NCBI RefSeq assembly: GCF_026914265.1
Contig: NC_069124.1
Location: forward strand, 84,778,915-84,842,914
Length of the DNA stretch: 64,000 nt
From: Mya arenaria
Taxonomy: Eukaryota; Mollusca; Bivalvia; Myida; Myidae
Direction: 5' to 3'
Shown here: piece by piece, positions 22,915 through 34,945 of the stretch
Layout of the letters: every line of letters starts with the position of its first letter
How positions within the stretch are numbered: the first letter of the stretch is position 1
The notes under the pieces: generated by a model
Database searches by the model: none
Seen by the model: the letters and a program-made list of their open reading frames with translations, nothing else
What the model was told of the DNA's origin: nothing
Translations under genes and position numbers: made by a program

Positions 22915-23379
22915 ATTTTTTATTAAAATACATTGATATACGGACCGATCAACTTTATACATGTATACACAAAGAAGGGACACTTTTATGTAAGGTATAC
23001 TATTTATCATTGTTTATTTGGTAATTCAAAATACATCAAAATCGAATATATATAAATTATATATATTATATATATATCCATAAGTATTTGACTATCTGAG
23101 CACAAAATCGCAGAGTTATTGTATACAAACAACAATAGACATTTGTGGCCGATTGTTCAGAATTTCGTTAAATATGAAAACGCTGTTAACAGAGTTCATA
23201 TAATATTATATTTTAAGGGAATACATTTTGTAACATGCTGTTTGGATAAAATACGAACTGCTGTAAAAGGTGTCTCGTTTTTATTTAGAAACACTGCATG
23301 CATGCAGATCACAAATGTATCCAGGGCACTAAATATTTGACAATATTTACACTTCAACTTCCATTCCTTAAATGAACTG

Positions 23380-23945
23380 CCTTTCGGCAATTGCGTTCAT
23401 CAATCGATGAACGCAACCTCTTCGGATATATGTTCGGATCGTAATTCATTGCATAACAATATACATGAAAAATATTGATCTTGTTATTGGTTGTATTGTG
23501 TCTGCAGGTCCCGTAAAATATAGTTTAACATTTTTAAAAGTGTTAGTTTATTATATTTTAAACATATTGGTACCAGAAGTGTTTCAATTTTACGTTTTAA
23601 AGTGATTTCAAGTGGTTGATCTTTTCCCGCGTTATTGTGACGTCATTTGAAAAAAATGTTTCCGGTTATAGTCGGGTCGTTCTATTTACAGAATGGGTAA
23701 GAACGGATTACTGAAAGGTTTTCTTAAATGAAATGAAGTATTTTTTAACAATTCTTGAATGATATAATGAACTAGTGGTGTAAATATAAGTAATGAATCG
23801 CGGGATTTATGTCATTATCGGGGATATTCATGAACGCAATTCGGCTGGTCAAAGTACGCGTGGAGTCCTTCGGCCTCCACACACTTTGACCAGCCCAATT
23901 GCGTTCATACCCCGATAATGACATCAATCCCGAAACTCATTCCTT
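23380..23945. repeat. Two palindromic elements sharing 'ttgcgttcat'
   Basis: A short palindrome near 23390-23415 (ttgcgttcatc-aatc-gatgaacgcaa) and a large one at 23791-23943. The large one has arms of about 70 bases ('gtcattatcgggg', 'atgaacgcaattcggctggt', 'caaagt') around the loop 'tccttcgg'. The shared motif suggests that they are related, and the small one may be a deletion derivative. Confidence 0.8.
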
Positions 23946-24965
23946 GTATAACGCTGTTTCTGTTCATCTAATGCACTAGCGCCGTCGATTCCGCCAGCCC
24001 CACCCATCCTGAAATTATTCAAGTGAACATGTGAACATGCCAAAGTTGTGGGGAAATGATGATACAAATACATCAAAATGCACAATTTTAAACTAAACTA
24101 GCCAAGTGGAGATTGATTACGAAATAGAGCCAAGTAAATGTTACGGTTCTACACTAACAGTGTTTCAGTAATGTTTGTAGTAAGGTTTCAGATATAACAG
24201 AACGTGAATTTTTGTTTAGATATATTTGCAAAAGGTGAAGCAGGTTATCTTATTTCAGTTTTGAAGTTGTATTTTACGTAAAGTACGACGACGATAAACC
24301 CTCCAGATTACAAACTATTCCGCCCGACATGCAAACAAAGTGTGTTCATTTGTTGAAGAGGTTTAATAGGTTTTGAAGAAGAATGATTTGTGATTTCAAA
24401 AACATGCTGGATCTACTTTATCTACTTTTTTTTACATTTCAATCGCAATGTTTGTACGCATACACCGGATTTGGTCACTATCGAATACACAGTGGTTACG
24501 TCCAACTATTTTAAGGCCAAAAAAATGAAATTATTGTAATTTGTTCTGAAGTTCAGACTCTTATTAATGGTATATATACTGCAATGAAAGCGTAATAAAA
24601 ACGTAAACTAGTTTTAGCGTTACTAAAGGATACATGCCGTTGGCAAATCTTGTTGACACAAATTATAACAACTGAATAACTTCATATTAGCAAAGTAACT
24701 TTACCAGTTTAAAACTTTAAGTTGTTCATTCTTCAATAAAGAAGAATTGTTTATATGTGACACATTATATTCAAATGTGTAATGCAAGTCAAGTAACTCA
24801 CGCAATGAGGACGTAATAATTTTGGTATTAATTACAATTGTTGAAGTGATCATGTTGCAGATGCTGAGATGGTCCAGAAATCGGCAAATACAATATTTCC
24901 TCAAAACAAGCCTAGAAATGTCAATGCGAGCTAGTACGTCGTAGGAGACCGATGATACTTGACTT
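23946..24965. other. AT-rich DNA without recognised features
   Basis: No gene or repeat is recognised. The segment ends at a short CTAT tetranucleotide run (24964-24981). Confidence 0.4.
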
Positions 24966-24984
24966 CTATCTATCTATCTATGTT

Positions 24985-25278
24985 CTTAACTACTTACTAA
25001 ATAATGCATTTATAGAAAATATTAATTACTGACCTCAAGATTGTAACCGTGTAGTTAATAGCTGAATACGCAAAAATATCAAATGATTGGTGAATGCTAA
25101 AAGATTTACTGTGATATTCTCAAGAAATACCGTGTTTTCTGCACCTTTCTTTCAAATTAATCTCTTTATACTTCATAAGAACCATTTCTTTTGATATTTA
25201 TTCATCTTTTTTGGTATATTAAAACAATTGTTTTAATTGTGGTAAATCTTTTTTGGGAGTAAGAGTGCATCTTTAAAA
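24985..25278 (+). repeat. Dispersed repeat family D, copy 1
   Basis: About 290 bp from 'cttaactacttactaaataa' to 'gggagtaagagtgcatcttt'. It shares order and wording ('accgtgttttctgcaccttt', 'ataagaaccattt', 'gttttaattgtggta') with 60310-60592 in the same orientation and with 49600-49890 in reverse. It is non-coding and SINE- or MITE-like. Confidence 0.75.
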
Positions 25279-26065
25279 ATGGTAAACGCAACAATCATGT
25301 TGCTGTCTCATCTGTGTTTCCCCGTGTACAAAAAAGCGCATAACAGTTTCCCAGTTTAAATCATATCTGTTTATGAATTATATACTGACGCTATTTTTAA
25401 ACTTACTGGGATTTACGTGGTAGATGACAATAGTAAATTTGTAATAGGAAAAATGCACAAAAACTGAGAAAGATACATGTGTCGTAAGCGATGTGATACA
25501 TCAGCATGTAAGTTTCAATGCGCTGACACACCGATATAAATTGTATGTAAATTTTTGGCAATTTTCCTTTTCTCTTGCAAGTGTATCATCTGGTGTCTAG
25601 CCCCTTTAATAAAGAGTGTGATTAGTTTTGTTATGCTCATGAAACTAGCTTAAATACTGAAATGAAACTCATACGTAAATTTAAATGACTGATATTAAAA
25701 ATTCAAATTTCAATGGAAAGTTAACTGCGCTATTGATTTAAAACATTATCTGATAGCGCATTATCTTTTAACGCGTCGCGTTGCTGTTTTAAATAATATC
25801 ACTAGCCAGTTGTCAGAGCTGTCCCTTCAGTGAGCTATACATACTCTACTAAGTTAACGGTGTGTCACCACTTAAGGCGGCTGACGGGAACTAGGATGTA
25901 ATCATTGTATTAAGTGACATATATGAGCGATGTCGTATGTTGTGTTGATGGTGGAATAGGGGGGCTACTGTAATGGATGTCAGTGCACCGGGAGCCAACG
26001 GAAACAAGCGCATGGAATATCGCGGTGGTGGGGACCAGCACCAGGCAGGTAGTGCTGCTGTGGTC
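25279..26065. other. Non-coding DNA
   Basis: No gene is recognised. The open frames around 25890-26190 are driven by the TTG microsatellite that follows. Confidence 0.35.
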
Positions 26066-26067
26066 AG

Positions 26068-26068
26068 C

Positions 26069-26102
<34 letters not shown>
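26068..26102. repeat. (TTG)n microsatellite
   Basis: About eleven TTG/GTT triplets. It reads as poly-Cys or poly-Val on the plus strand and poly-Gln on the minus strand. No exon context supports coding. Confidence 0.95.
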
Positions 26103-26103
<1 letters not shown>

Positions 26104-27640
26104 TATTTTATACATGCATGATTTATCAAGTAGAAGACGGAAGTGGTACTATTCATTGGATATGAAGGACATGTTATGTACTGTATCTTGAAGCCAATCT
26201 GCAAATTATTCAATTGATAGCATGTGAGCGCGAGTTAATTCCATTCGAACGGTTTTTCAAATGTTGCTTTAATTCGAGTCCCAAATATTTCGAAATATAT
26301 CTTGCGCACATGGTGATAATGTGGTACAGCTTATGCATGCCCTTTCTTCTCGGACCTGGCCAATGTTGGGGGGTGGGGACTAGGATTCTGACATCATTTG
26401 CTCCTTAAAACATTTGACCGAGCTATTGTTTAACAAGTATGTCAGATTCAAAAATTGATACACGTACATCGTTACCGTATAAGCATTTCATATCATCTTG
26501 AACAACCTTAAGCAGTGGCTGGTTGTTAGTCAAATTTATTCTTGACTCGAAGCCATGATTGACAGTTTCATTCAAAACGCTTTTCTTAATAAGTGTGTGG
26601 GTTGCAAGTAGTGAGCGTTTATGAACAAACGTGGCCGCTATTCAATGAAAAAAATTAATGTTTGGTAGTTTTCCTTCCAAGCTGGGAAAGATTGTTCTTA
26701 AACTATTGAGCATTAACTGTCATGGCTAAGGTAGTCCCGTCCATCAGTCAGTAAAATTGTGACATGTGATTATTTCAAGTTGATAAAACTGGTGTAATAA
26801 GCATGCAGCTTTCTAGAAACATCAGAAATACAACAAATGCCTTCGTTTCGGAAACATATGATTTGTTCATTGTTCTTGGGGCACATACATGTAAGATAGA
26901 CAATATGAGATGTATATTGTCTTTGGTCAACTAATAAAGGATTTATTTGATTTCTCCTTATACAGAAACCATGGAATCGAGTACTTTTTGATAAAGCTCC
27001 AACCAAATAACCATATCCGGGCCCTCGCCTCATTTAGATAAACCAATCCTTATCATACAGCGAGGTCGACATCTGTTGTATTCACAACTGGAAGCAGATC
27101 ACTCTGAAATTTACTTAACCAGTGTAGGATTCCTGAGAGTTGTAATAAATGAGGCATTATTTTTTTTAAGCATAATAAACATAAAAAGTGCTAGTTTAGT
27201 CAGGAAGTTGAAACATACCTGGATATTGTGGAGCTTTCATGTCATGGTAATATATCTTCAAAATTATGCACTATTTCAGTGTCTCTTTACCTAACACAAA
27301 TGATACATACCAGTGGTTTATTAATTAGGCATCATTAATCATTATGGTATACCATGTGGGTCTAACGAGGTAACTGTCACTGACTGACATCCATGGCGGT
27401 CAAAAGTTCGCGGTTCACCTCACATTTTTTTTCTAATTAAATTTCCAAGTTTCCAAGATAATTAAATATAACTCCTGTCACAATTTATGACGAAAAGAGT
27501 TTTACATATTTAAATGGTACATGTTAAAACATATTTCACACTATTGAGAATGAGACTACTCTGAGACAATGGCAATTTAAATCAGAACAGCTTGACATAT
27601 CAATACATTTCATGCCATAACTACACTTGTTTATCAATCT
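26103..27640. other. Non-coding DNA
   Basis: Short open frames here show no family resemblance and no splice structure. Nothing else is recognised. Confidence 0.35.
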
Positions 27641-27649
27641 ACTTAAAAT

Positions 27650-28510
27650 TAGTTTAAAGTGACTCGCTCAATTTTTTTTACCAAAAATTAGTTTGCCGGT
27701 AATGCATCTGAAAACACTTATTTTATCATTTTTTACTCTATGATGTCGAAATTGCGGAAAAATACACTTACCGGAAAAAACATGATTGATATTTTTTCTT
27801 GAATGTCTAAAATTATCGATGAAAAAAAAGGTAAAAAACGCACTTTTGTACATTTCACCAAAAAGCGCGTGCAACGTTGTTTATTAAATCACTATAGACC
27901 TCAAATATTTCCTCTAAAAATTGCATTTTTACGATTATTTATTTTCAATTTTAATTAAAAGTCTTGTATACTTATATATTTGATTGCGCTTTATTAAAAT
28001 GGCATAATATGCTTTTCATAAACCATACACTAAAATAAATAAGAAGTGGGATGTAGGACGGGTTTTTTCCAGCACTGGTCACGTGACCGGAAACACACGT
28101 CTGCTATGCAAGAAACCGAATTCATTAATGTAATATACAACATTATAAATGAACTTCTCTTTCGGCCACACATTTTATTAGTACTATTAATGAGCACTCA
28201 GTAATTCTGTAAGCTTTACTGATCATATATATATATATATATACATTTTATCTATTGTTATGCTAGAGTCAGGGATGTTCATTTTCACTTGTTGAAAAAG
28301 CGGTCCTGTTTGTGTATTGAATTCAAGAACAATGGCGCGCTAAATTCGTGGTGAAGTCAAAATATTCCGGAAATGACGTAATTGATATTCTACCCCAAGC
28401 CACACCAAATTGATCAAGTCAAGTCAAGTCAATATTTAAACCTCGTTTCCGCAAAACACCCTACGCTCGGGTCGGAATGAACCTATCTTACACTCACGGC
28501 CATGGAAGAA
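27650..28510. repeat. Dispersed repeat family E, copy 1, in pieces
   Basis: 'gtacatttcaccaaaaagcg' and 'tttttacgattatttatttt' (27850-27950) match 41975-42105. 'ctcgtttccgcaaaacaccc' and 'cggaatgaacctatcttaca' (28440-28500) match 42907-42960. The same phrases therefore occur in the same order at two loci, consistent with a composite non-autonomous element. An (AT)n run (28226-28243) and a gtcaa pentanucleotide run (about 28415-28432) lie inside. Confidence 0.65.
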
Positions 28511-28899
28511 ACTTATAGTCTCCACTACAATTCCCAGATTCTCTTCTTACAACTCCTTGCAGTTGCAAATGTTCGCCACATCAAATGAAGTTATACAGAA
28601 ACCATAAGTCCATTTAATGAATATTTCCTGAAAAAAATAACAGCAATCATACAATTGATATTTTTAAAACAACTGATTTGAATGAATACTGAAACCGAAA
28701 GATCACCACGTTATAAAAAGGAATCTTTAGAAAAAAAATATGCAGTTGTTCTTTAACTCTTTGGACGCCATTCTACATGTTTATTAAGAAGTCATCGATA
28801 AGGTCGTCCCCACTGATAAAAAATGGTATTATTTTAACCATCGTTTCGCATGGTTTCGTATCGTTCACTATTTAATATTTATGAACTTGATATTTTTAG

Positions 28900-30373
28900 A
28901 CAGAACAGAACAGAACAGAACTTTTATTAGGCATAAACATTAACATGTTCGTAGCCAAATGCATATATATACATTCACGGCGGCAATATAAAACAGTATT
29001 GACATTAATGTTGTATGAGAAGAGCATAAATTCAAGGACAAATATAAATATAGCTATTCAAATAATAATAAGCAATAATTAAATTAAATTAATTTAAAGC
29101 ACTTTTGCGCTTTTCAGTGGCAATATAAACAAATTTAGCAAGTTTCCTTAATAATGCTGCATTTTCAGAACTTAACAAATAACATAGTTTTTTCTTGGTT
29201 GGCCAATGACAATAATATCGTGGTAAGCACATTTGTCTAATATCTTTATAAAATGGACATACAAGAATAAAATGATATTCATCTTCAATCATATTCATAT
29301 TGCAATATATGCATTTCCTATCATGTCTTGGTATATTTCTATATCTGCCTTCTTATATAGCTAACTTGTGTGCTGAACATCGCACTCTACTTAGAGATAC
29401 TCTATGGTTAACATTAGTGACACTATCGAGATATTTTTCATAACAAAATCTTGTTTTTATATCTTTATAAGTACAAAGTTTGGACGAACCATTTAAAGTC
29501 GCATACCATTTCTGCATGTGCTGATCATATAATCTTTCAATAACTTTTGACAACTGTAATTTAGTGACTGACATATTATCCCATAGGTAGTTAAATCCTA
29601 AATTATTTAACAATTTTTAACATCAGAATACCATGAGCTGCTCTTATTTAGTTAACTACAATATCTAAAACATCTAGGCAACAGGTTATCATTTGAATTT
29701 ACAAGCTTATACCAATATTGCAATATCCTCTCTTGGCGTATAACATATAATGGCACTTTGCCAAGTTCACCATAAACAGTAGCATTAGTTGTTTGACATC
29801 TAACATTTAGTAATTGTTTAAAAAATTCAAATAAACCCTTTCTATATCGGGAGCAGAATGGAATCCCCATATTTCACAACCATATGTTAATATTGGTAAA
29901 ACCGTTGAATCAAATAATTTAAGTTTTTCATGTACATTTAAGGGTATCTTTTCAAACAAAGAATTTAACGAAAACATTGCACGTAATGCTTGTTCAGATA
30001 AAGCTTTCTGGGCCACTGAAAATTTTCCATTGGATGATAACATTACTCCCAAATAGCAAAATTTATTAACAATATCCAGTTTAACTTTGTTATAAAATAG
30101 ACTGACATTTTCTTTCCGTGTACCTTTCTTTCATATCATAGCAACAGTTTTATTAGTATTTACAGTGATATTCCATTTTAAACAATAATCATGTAATTTA
30201 TTTAATAACAATTGAAGGCCTTCCACAGATTTAGAGAACAAAACAGTATCATCAGCAAAAAGAAGCATACATATCTGTAATTCTTCTAAATTTACAAAGT
30301 CATCTCTAACACATTTTAGTGTGTTTTTTTCTTTAATTGTTAATGACGAAGTATCAACGTACAGAAAACTCAA
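28900..30373 (-). mobile_element. LINE fragment with reverse transcriptase, decayed
   Basis: Minus-strand frames, read from high to low coordinate: LLFADDTVLFSKSVEGLQLL followed by DYCLKWNITVNTNKTVAMI (RT catalytic FADD box); ALRAMFSLNSLFEKIP and LPILTYGCEIWG; VYGELGKVPLYV; LYDQHMQKWYATLNGSS; and a C-terminal EDEYHFILVCPFYKDIRQ. The parts are in the right order but separated by frame changes, so this is an inactive, 5'-truncated copy. On the minus strand the 3' end is AATAAA-like followed by a TTCTG pentanucleotide tail (plus strand acagaacagaacagaacag at about 28904-28921). It is related to but clearly diverged from the copy at 31-34 kb. Confidence 0.88.
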
Positions 30374-31180
30374 AGCAGTTTCTCTACGATGTTGATAGTT
30401 CTAAAGAACATTTTGGGAATTTTAAAACTCTGAAACAGGCAAAATGTCACAAAATTAATAACTATTGATTTTTGTCCATTTCCATAGGAATAATTGCGAA
30501 TATGGCCTCTAAAATGCCGTTGTTGTTTTTTTTTGTTTCGAGTTGAATGTTCTTGTGTCAAATAGAAGATTGTACATGTAAATTGACCCGTGCTCGCAGA
30601 ATGGATTTCACGCGATTGCGAGGGAAAAAATATCTTCCCCTTACTTCATAATTATGTCGCTTTAATACTGAGTGTTTGTTAAAAGTATTTTTAAAAAGGT
30701 TAATTGAGACCGAAATATTGGAAGAACATAAATTATTGTACATTTTTGTAATTGTCAAAATTACTACAATGAAATTGAATTTAGTTTTCATTTAAAAAGT
30801 TCTCATTGCGCAAAATGTTTGTTTAAATATGATCTGTTAAATTCATTTACTTCTTTACGAACTTTACAATTATGGTTAAAGTGTCACATATAAACAAACC
30901 GGAAATAATTAGACTACGAATTGGAGGATTAAGTGCTACCAAGTTGTCAGGTATTTTTCAAATAAAGGGTATTGCTATAAGTAGGTAGATTGTCGAATAC
31001 TACTTGGTGTCACAGGTATAGATAAACAACTGTGTGGTATGTCTTGGTGTAGACGTTGTTAAGATTTTATCAAATTATTATTAATTGTGATTTGTGAATA
31101 ATGGACTCAATGGAGCATTTTCTTCACACCTGAAGAATAACGTATAAAATTCAATGTAAAGACATCGCTCTTAGATTCAA
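30374..31180. other. Spacer between two LINE copies
   Basis: AT-rich DNA. Nothing beyond short frames of no recognisable family. Confidence 0.4.
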
Positions 31181-31204
31181 TTCAATTCAATAGTTTATTA
31201 GCAC

Positions 31205-34200
31205 AAACATTGAACAGAACAGAACAGAACAGATAATTTATTAAGACTTGTACAAAGTACATCATCTTCTTAACCTTATACATATATAATGATTGAACAC
31301 ATGGTGAGAACACAGGTAATACAATAATGAGTAAATTAGAATACAGATGTATGGACATATTCAAATTAGGTGAGGATGAACAAAAATATAACAAAAAATG
31401 AATCATTGTTATAATTCAATATTAAGACTTGTTCGTCTTATACATAACGCTTCTTTGACAAATAAAGATAGTTTTATAAGTTCTTGTCTATTTGTTGAAT
31501 TTAACAGTTCAATAAATTTTAGTACAGACGGACGTATATAATAATTACGTTTGATGTATTTCTTTCTAATAAGATTAAAACATGGACAAATAAAAATAAA
31601 ATGGAACTCGTCTTCTATATCTCTTCTATTACAACATAAACAATATCTTTCATCACGTTGAATTCGATTACGGTTATATCTACCCGTTTGAATTCTTAAA
31701 GGGTGAACAGAAAGTCTAAGTCTACAAAAGAATAGGCGTAAGCTTTTAGGTAAAATGTCTAAATAATGTTCATAACCAAAAGTGGTTTTAAAGTCTTTAT
31801 ACAAAAACAAGACTGGACTATCAAGAGAGCGATACCACTCTTGCCTAAAACAATCAATTATTCTAGTTTTTAACTCACACAAAAAATACTTTTCATTTGG
31901 TACACTGGCATTATCAAATACATATCCAAAGCCAAACTCGCTCAAAAGCTTTCTAACATTGATACCCAATTATTCTTTCCTATTACACAGTCTGATAATG
32001 CATACCTATATACAGTGATCATTATGATATTATCACTTCTTACAACCTTAAGCCAATATTGTATAATTCTAACAAATCTATGTACATAAAGAGGATATCT
32101 GCCAAGCTCACCGTAAACACTTGCTGTACATGTATTTTTTCTAACATTTAATAGACGTTTACAAAATTTTAAATGAATTCTTTCAATTTCTTTTGACTTG
32201 GTATAACCCCATATTTCCGAAGCATAATTTAGAACAGGAGCTACAAAAGCATCAAATAGTTGACATAGAATCTTTGGTTTCAGGTCATATTCCCTACATT
32301 TACATGATAATACATTTAGTGCTTTTAAAGCTTTACCAGTTAAATGTTCTTGGTTTAAAGCATAATTACCAGTATAGTTGAAAACAGTTCCTAAGTAATT
32401 AAAATCATTCACAACTTCAATAGACTGGCCATTGTAGGTCCAATGTTCTGATGGCAATAGCCTTCCCCTTTTACGAAAAACCATAATTTTTGTTTTAAGT
32501 ATATTTACAGATAAACCCCAGTTATTACAGTATTCTAAAAGTCTATTCAAATGTTGTTGTATTTCTTCAGGTGATTTTCCTACGATAGCCATGTCATCTG
32601 CAAATAACAACAATATAAGGACAATATCATCAATTAGAAGTCCAGAATCTACATCATTCTGTAAAAATAATTCTAAGTCTTCAACAAAGAGAGAAAATAG
32701 TAAAGGGGACATAACTTCTCCTTGACGGAGGCCTACAGCATAGTCGAAGTAATCAGAATATGTAAAACATGAATTAACACAAGATTTAACTTTTTGATAC
32801 ATAACTCGTACTATTCTAAGTAGTTTTCCTTGAATACCGCATTTGTACAGTTTCAACCATAAAGCATTTCTATAAATAGAATCAAAACATTTCATCATAT
32901 CAACATAAACAACATAAAGTCTTTTATTGTCATTCAAATATTTTTGCACTAATGACGTAAGAATAAAAATAGCATCTACAGTTGATCGCCCTTTCCGAAA
33001 TCCGAACTGAGCGTCCGAAATTATGTTATGTTCATTACAAAATGTATCAATGCGTTTATTTAGTACAGTTGTAAAAAGCTTAGACAGGCAACTAACGAGT
33101 GTAATTCCCCTATAATTATTAACGTCATCTAAATTTCCCTTTTTATGCAATGGTATAATAACACCTTCCATCCACTTATCGGGAAAAAATCCTGAGTTTA
33201 AAATACCGTTAAAAATATCACATACATGCGAAGGCAAAATATCGAACGTCTCTATAAAGTATTCATTCATCAGAATGTCACTCCCAGAAGATTTATTACG
33301 CTTCAATGATTTAATAGCAATATGTATTTCATTGACAGTTATAGGCTGATCTAATTCGGCAAATGAAACATCAAGATTATCAAAATCATGCGTGTTGCAA
33401 AAAATTTCAGACTCTTCGTTAAAACATTCAAAGACACTACTACCTAATGCTGAAAAATATTCCCTAATGTTTCATTTGGTATACTGTCAGCCGTTGGTTT
33501 GGATTTTGGTTTAAAATATTTCCAAAAATCTCTAGGCTTACTTTTTTTTAATTGTTCTATTTCTTGCATTTTTAATCTGTATGCATTATTTTTCTTTTTA
33601 CTAACAATATTTTTATACACACGTTTATTTTCTACTAATAACAATCTATTTTCATGCGATTTATCGCTATTAAACAAACGTAATGACTGTAAATACACGT
33701 TATGCGCTTCAATACATTCAGCGTCAAACCAATCGTTATTTTTAATACATGTGTCCACATGGAAATATGCTTTATTATTGACATTATGACATTTTGAGAA
33801 TAAAGGGTCAGCAACAGAACGTATAACATTCGTAAATTCATTAACAGCGTCATTTACAGAATGTCTAGTGTTATCAATATTATTAACAATGTTATTAAAT
33901 CGTGGCAAACAGCCAATAATGCCCGTGCGAAACTGTTCTCTATAATCATTACTCCATCTATATTTCATCTCTGATCTTTCTTGATCATCATGAGTGACAT
34001 AATTACATAACAGCTTAAATTGCAAGGGAGAGTGGTCACTCCATTGATTGAATGCACAAATAATGAAGTCACTAATCATTGAAAAGTTTCGCTCATGCAT
34101 CAATAAATAATCTATAACGGAACATCCATTGTAGGAAAAATATGTATAATTATTTGACTGGCCTACTCTACCATTAACAATGCGCATAGAGTTCATCGCC

Positions 34201-34220
34201 TTTACTTCTGGCGGTAACAT
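31205..34220 (-). mobile_element. 5'-truncated LINE with endonuclease end, RT and C-terminal zinc knuckle
   Basis: On the minus strand: 34220-33444 encodes the C-terminal part of an AP-like endonuclease (YNGCSVIDYLLMHE, then NQWSDHSPLQFKLL) and the linker to RT; 33306-31942 encodes the RT (CNGIL-like finger region, IPLHKKGNLDDVNNYRGITL, QFGFRKGRSTVDAIF, VYVDMMKCFDS, GLRQGEVMSPLLFSLF, and the catalytic LLLFADDMAI); 31969-31409 gives the C-terminal domain RYCLCCNRRDIEDEFHFIFI. Two frame changes (about 33307-33443 and 31942-31969) separate the pieces. The 5' ORF and the first half of the endonuclease are missing. The 3' end has AATAAA then a TTCTG tail (plus strand at 31214-31232). It lies about 700 bases upstream of GALNT, in the opposite direction. 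Confidence 0.93.
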
Positions 34221-34945
34221 TTATTTACATACATGAGAAGAGCATGATATTATAAAAGATAACTATTAATTACACAACCAGAACACAAAGCACAGTAAAA
34301 AGATAGAAACGTGCGCAGTTTTATTCAATATATATTTATTCACAATCACACAAGCTAAACGAATGCATTAGCGTCACCGTTGCAAAGCATAATTTTCAGG
34401 GATCAAACTACGTTTTGAGTACGAACAAGATATGTAGATTACGGGTCGAGTTGGTTTGAGTTTAATAAAACTGACTAGTTATATTTATAGGGCGGGAACA
34501 AAGAAAAACCCTTTAGAAAATTGACAACATTTAATTAACGTTAATTAACACTTCGCAACGCCGCGTATCGCAGTGACTCGACGCGGTGGAACGCGGGGGA
34601 AAATTATAGAAATGAACGCGTTGGGCATTATGCTTCTATCGCGGCGTATAGTGAAAATTAGATTAAACAGATAACGTCCGCGGTAAGGACAAATTGCGAC
34701 GACGTGCGAAGTGCGCAAAAAGAAAAACGCGTGGTTGGTAGGGTATCATATACAATGGGAACGTCCAAAGTTCCGTCGAGTATATCTCACTTATACCATA
34801 CTATGAATCTCTAGCGCTTTGTTTTTCTTATTAAGGTAAACCTATGACGATCCTGTGTGTTGCCGAATGTTCACTGCGGAGCGGCCAGGAGTGCAACACA
34901 CCAAGGTCCAATGCTGCAAGTCTGTGAGCAACGCCGACCGCTAAC
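34221..34945 (+). promoter_or_regulatory. Candidate GALNT promoter and 5' UTR with a CpG-rich patch
   Basis: About 34555-34740 is rich in CpG (gcaacgccgcgtatcgcagt, cgacgcggtggaacgcgggg) against an AT-rich background, as expected near a promoter. The 100 bases before the GALNT ATG are GC-richer and contain the in-frame stop TGA at 34925-34927. No clear TATA box is assigned. The boundary with the LINE is near 34220. Confidence 0.4.

Noticed and set aside
25891..26191. Poly-Gln or poly-Cys protein
   Set aside because: Generated by a (TTG)n microsatellite. There are no splice sites or conserved flanks.
33499..33789. Plus-strand open frame at 33.5 kb
   Set aside because: Shadow of the minus-strand LINE endonuclease/linker ORF.
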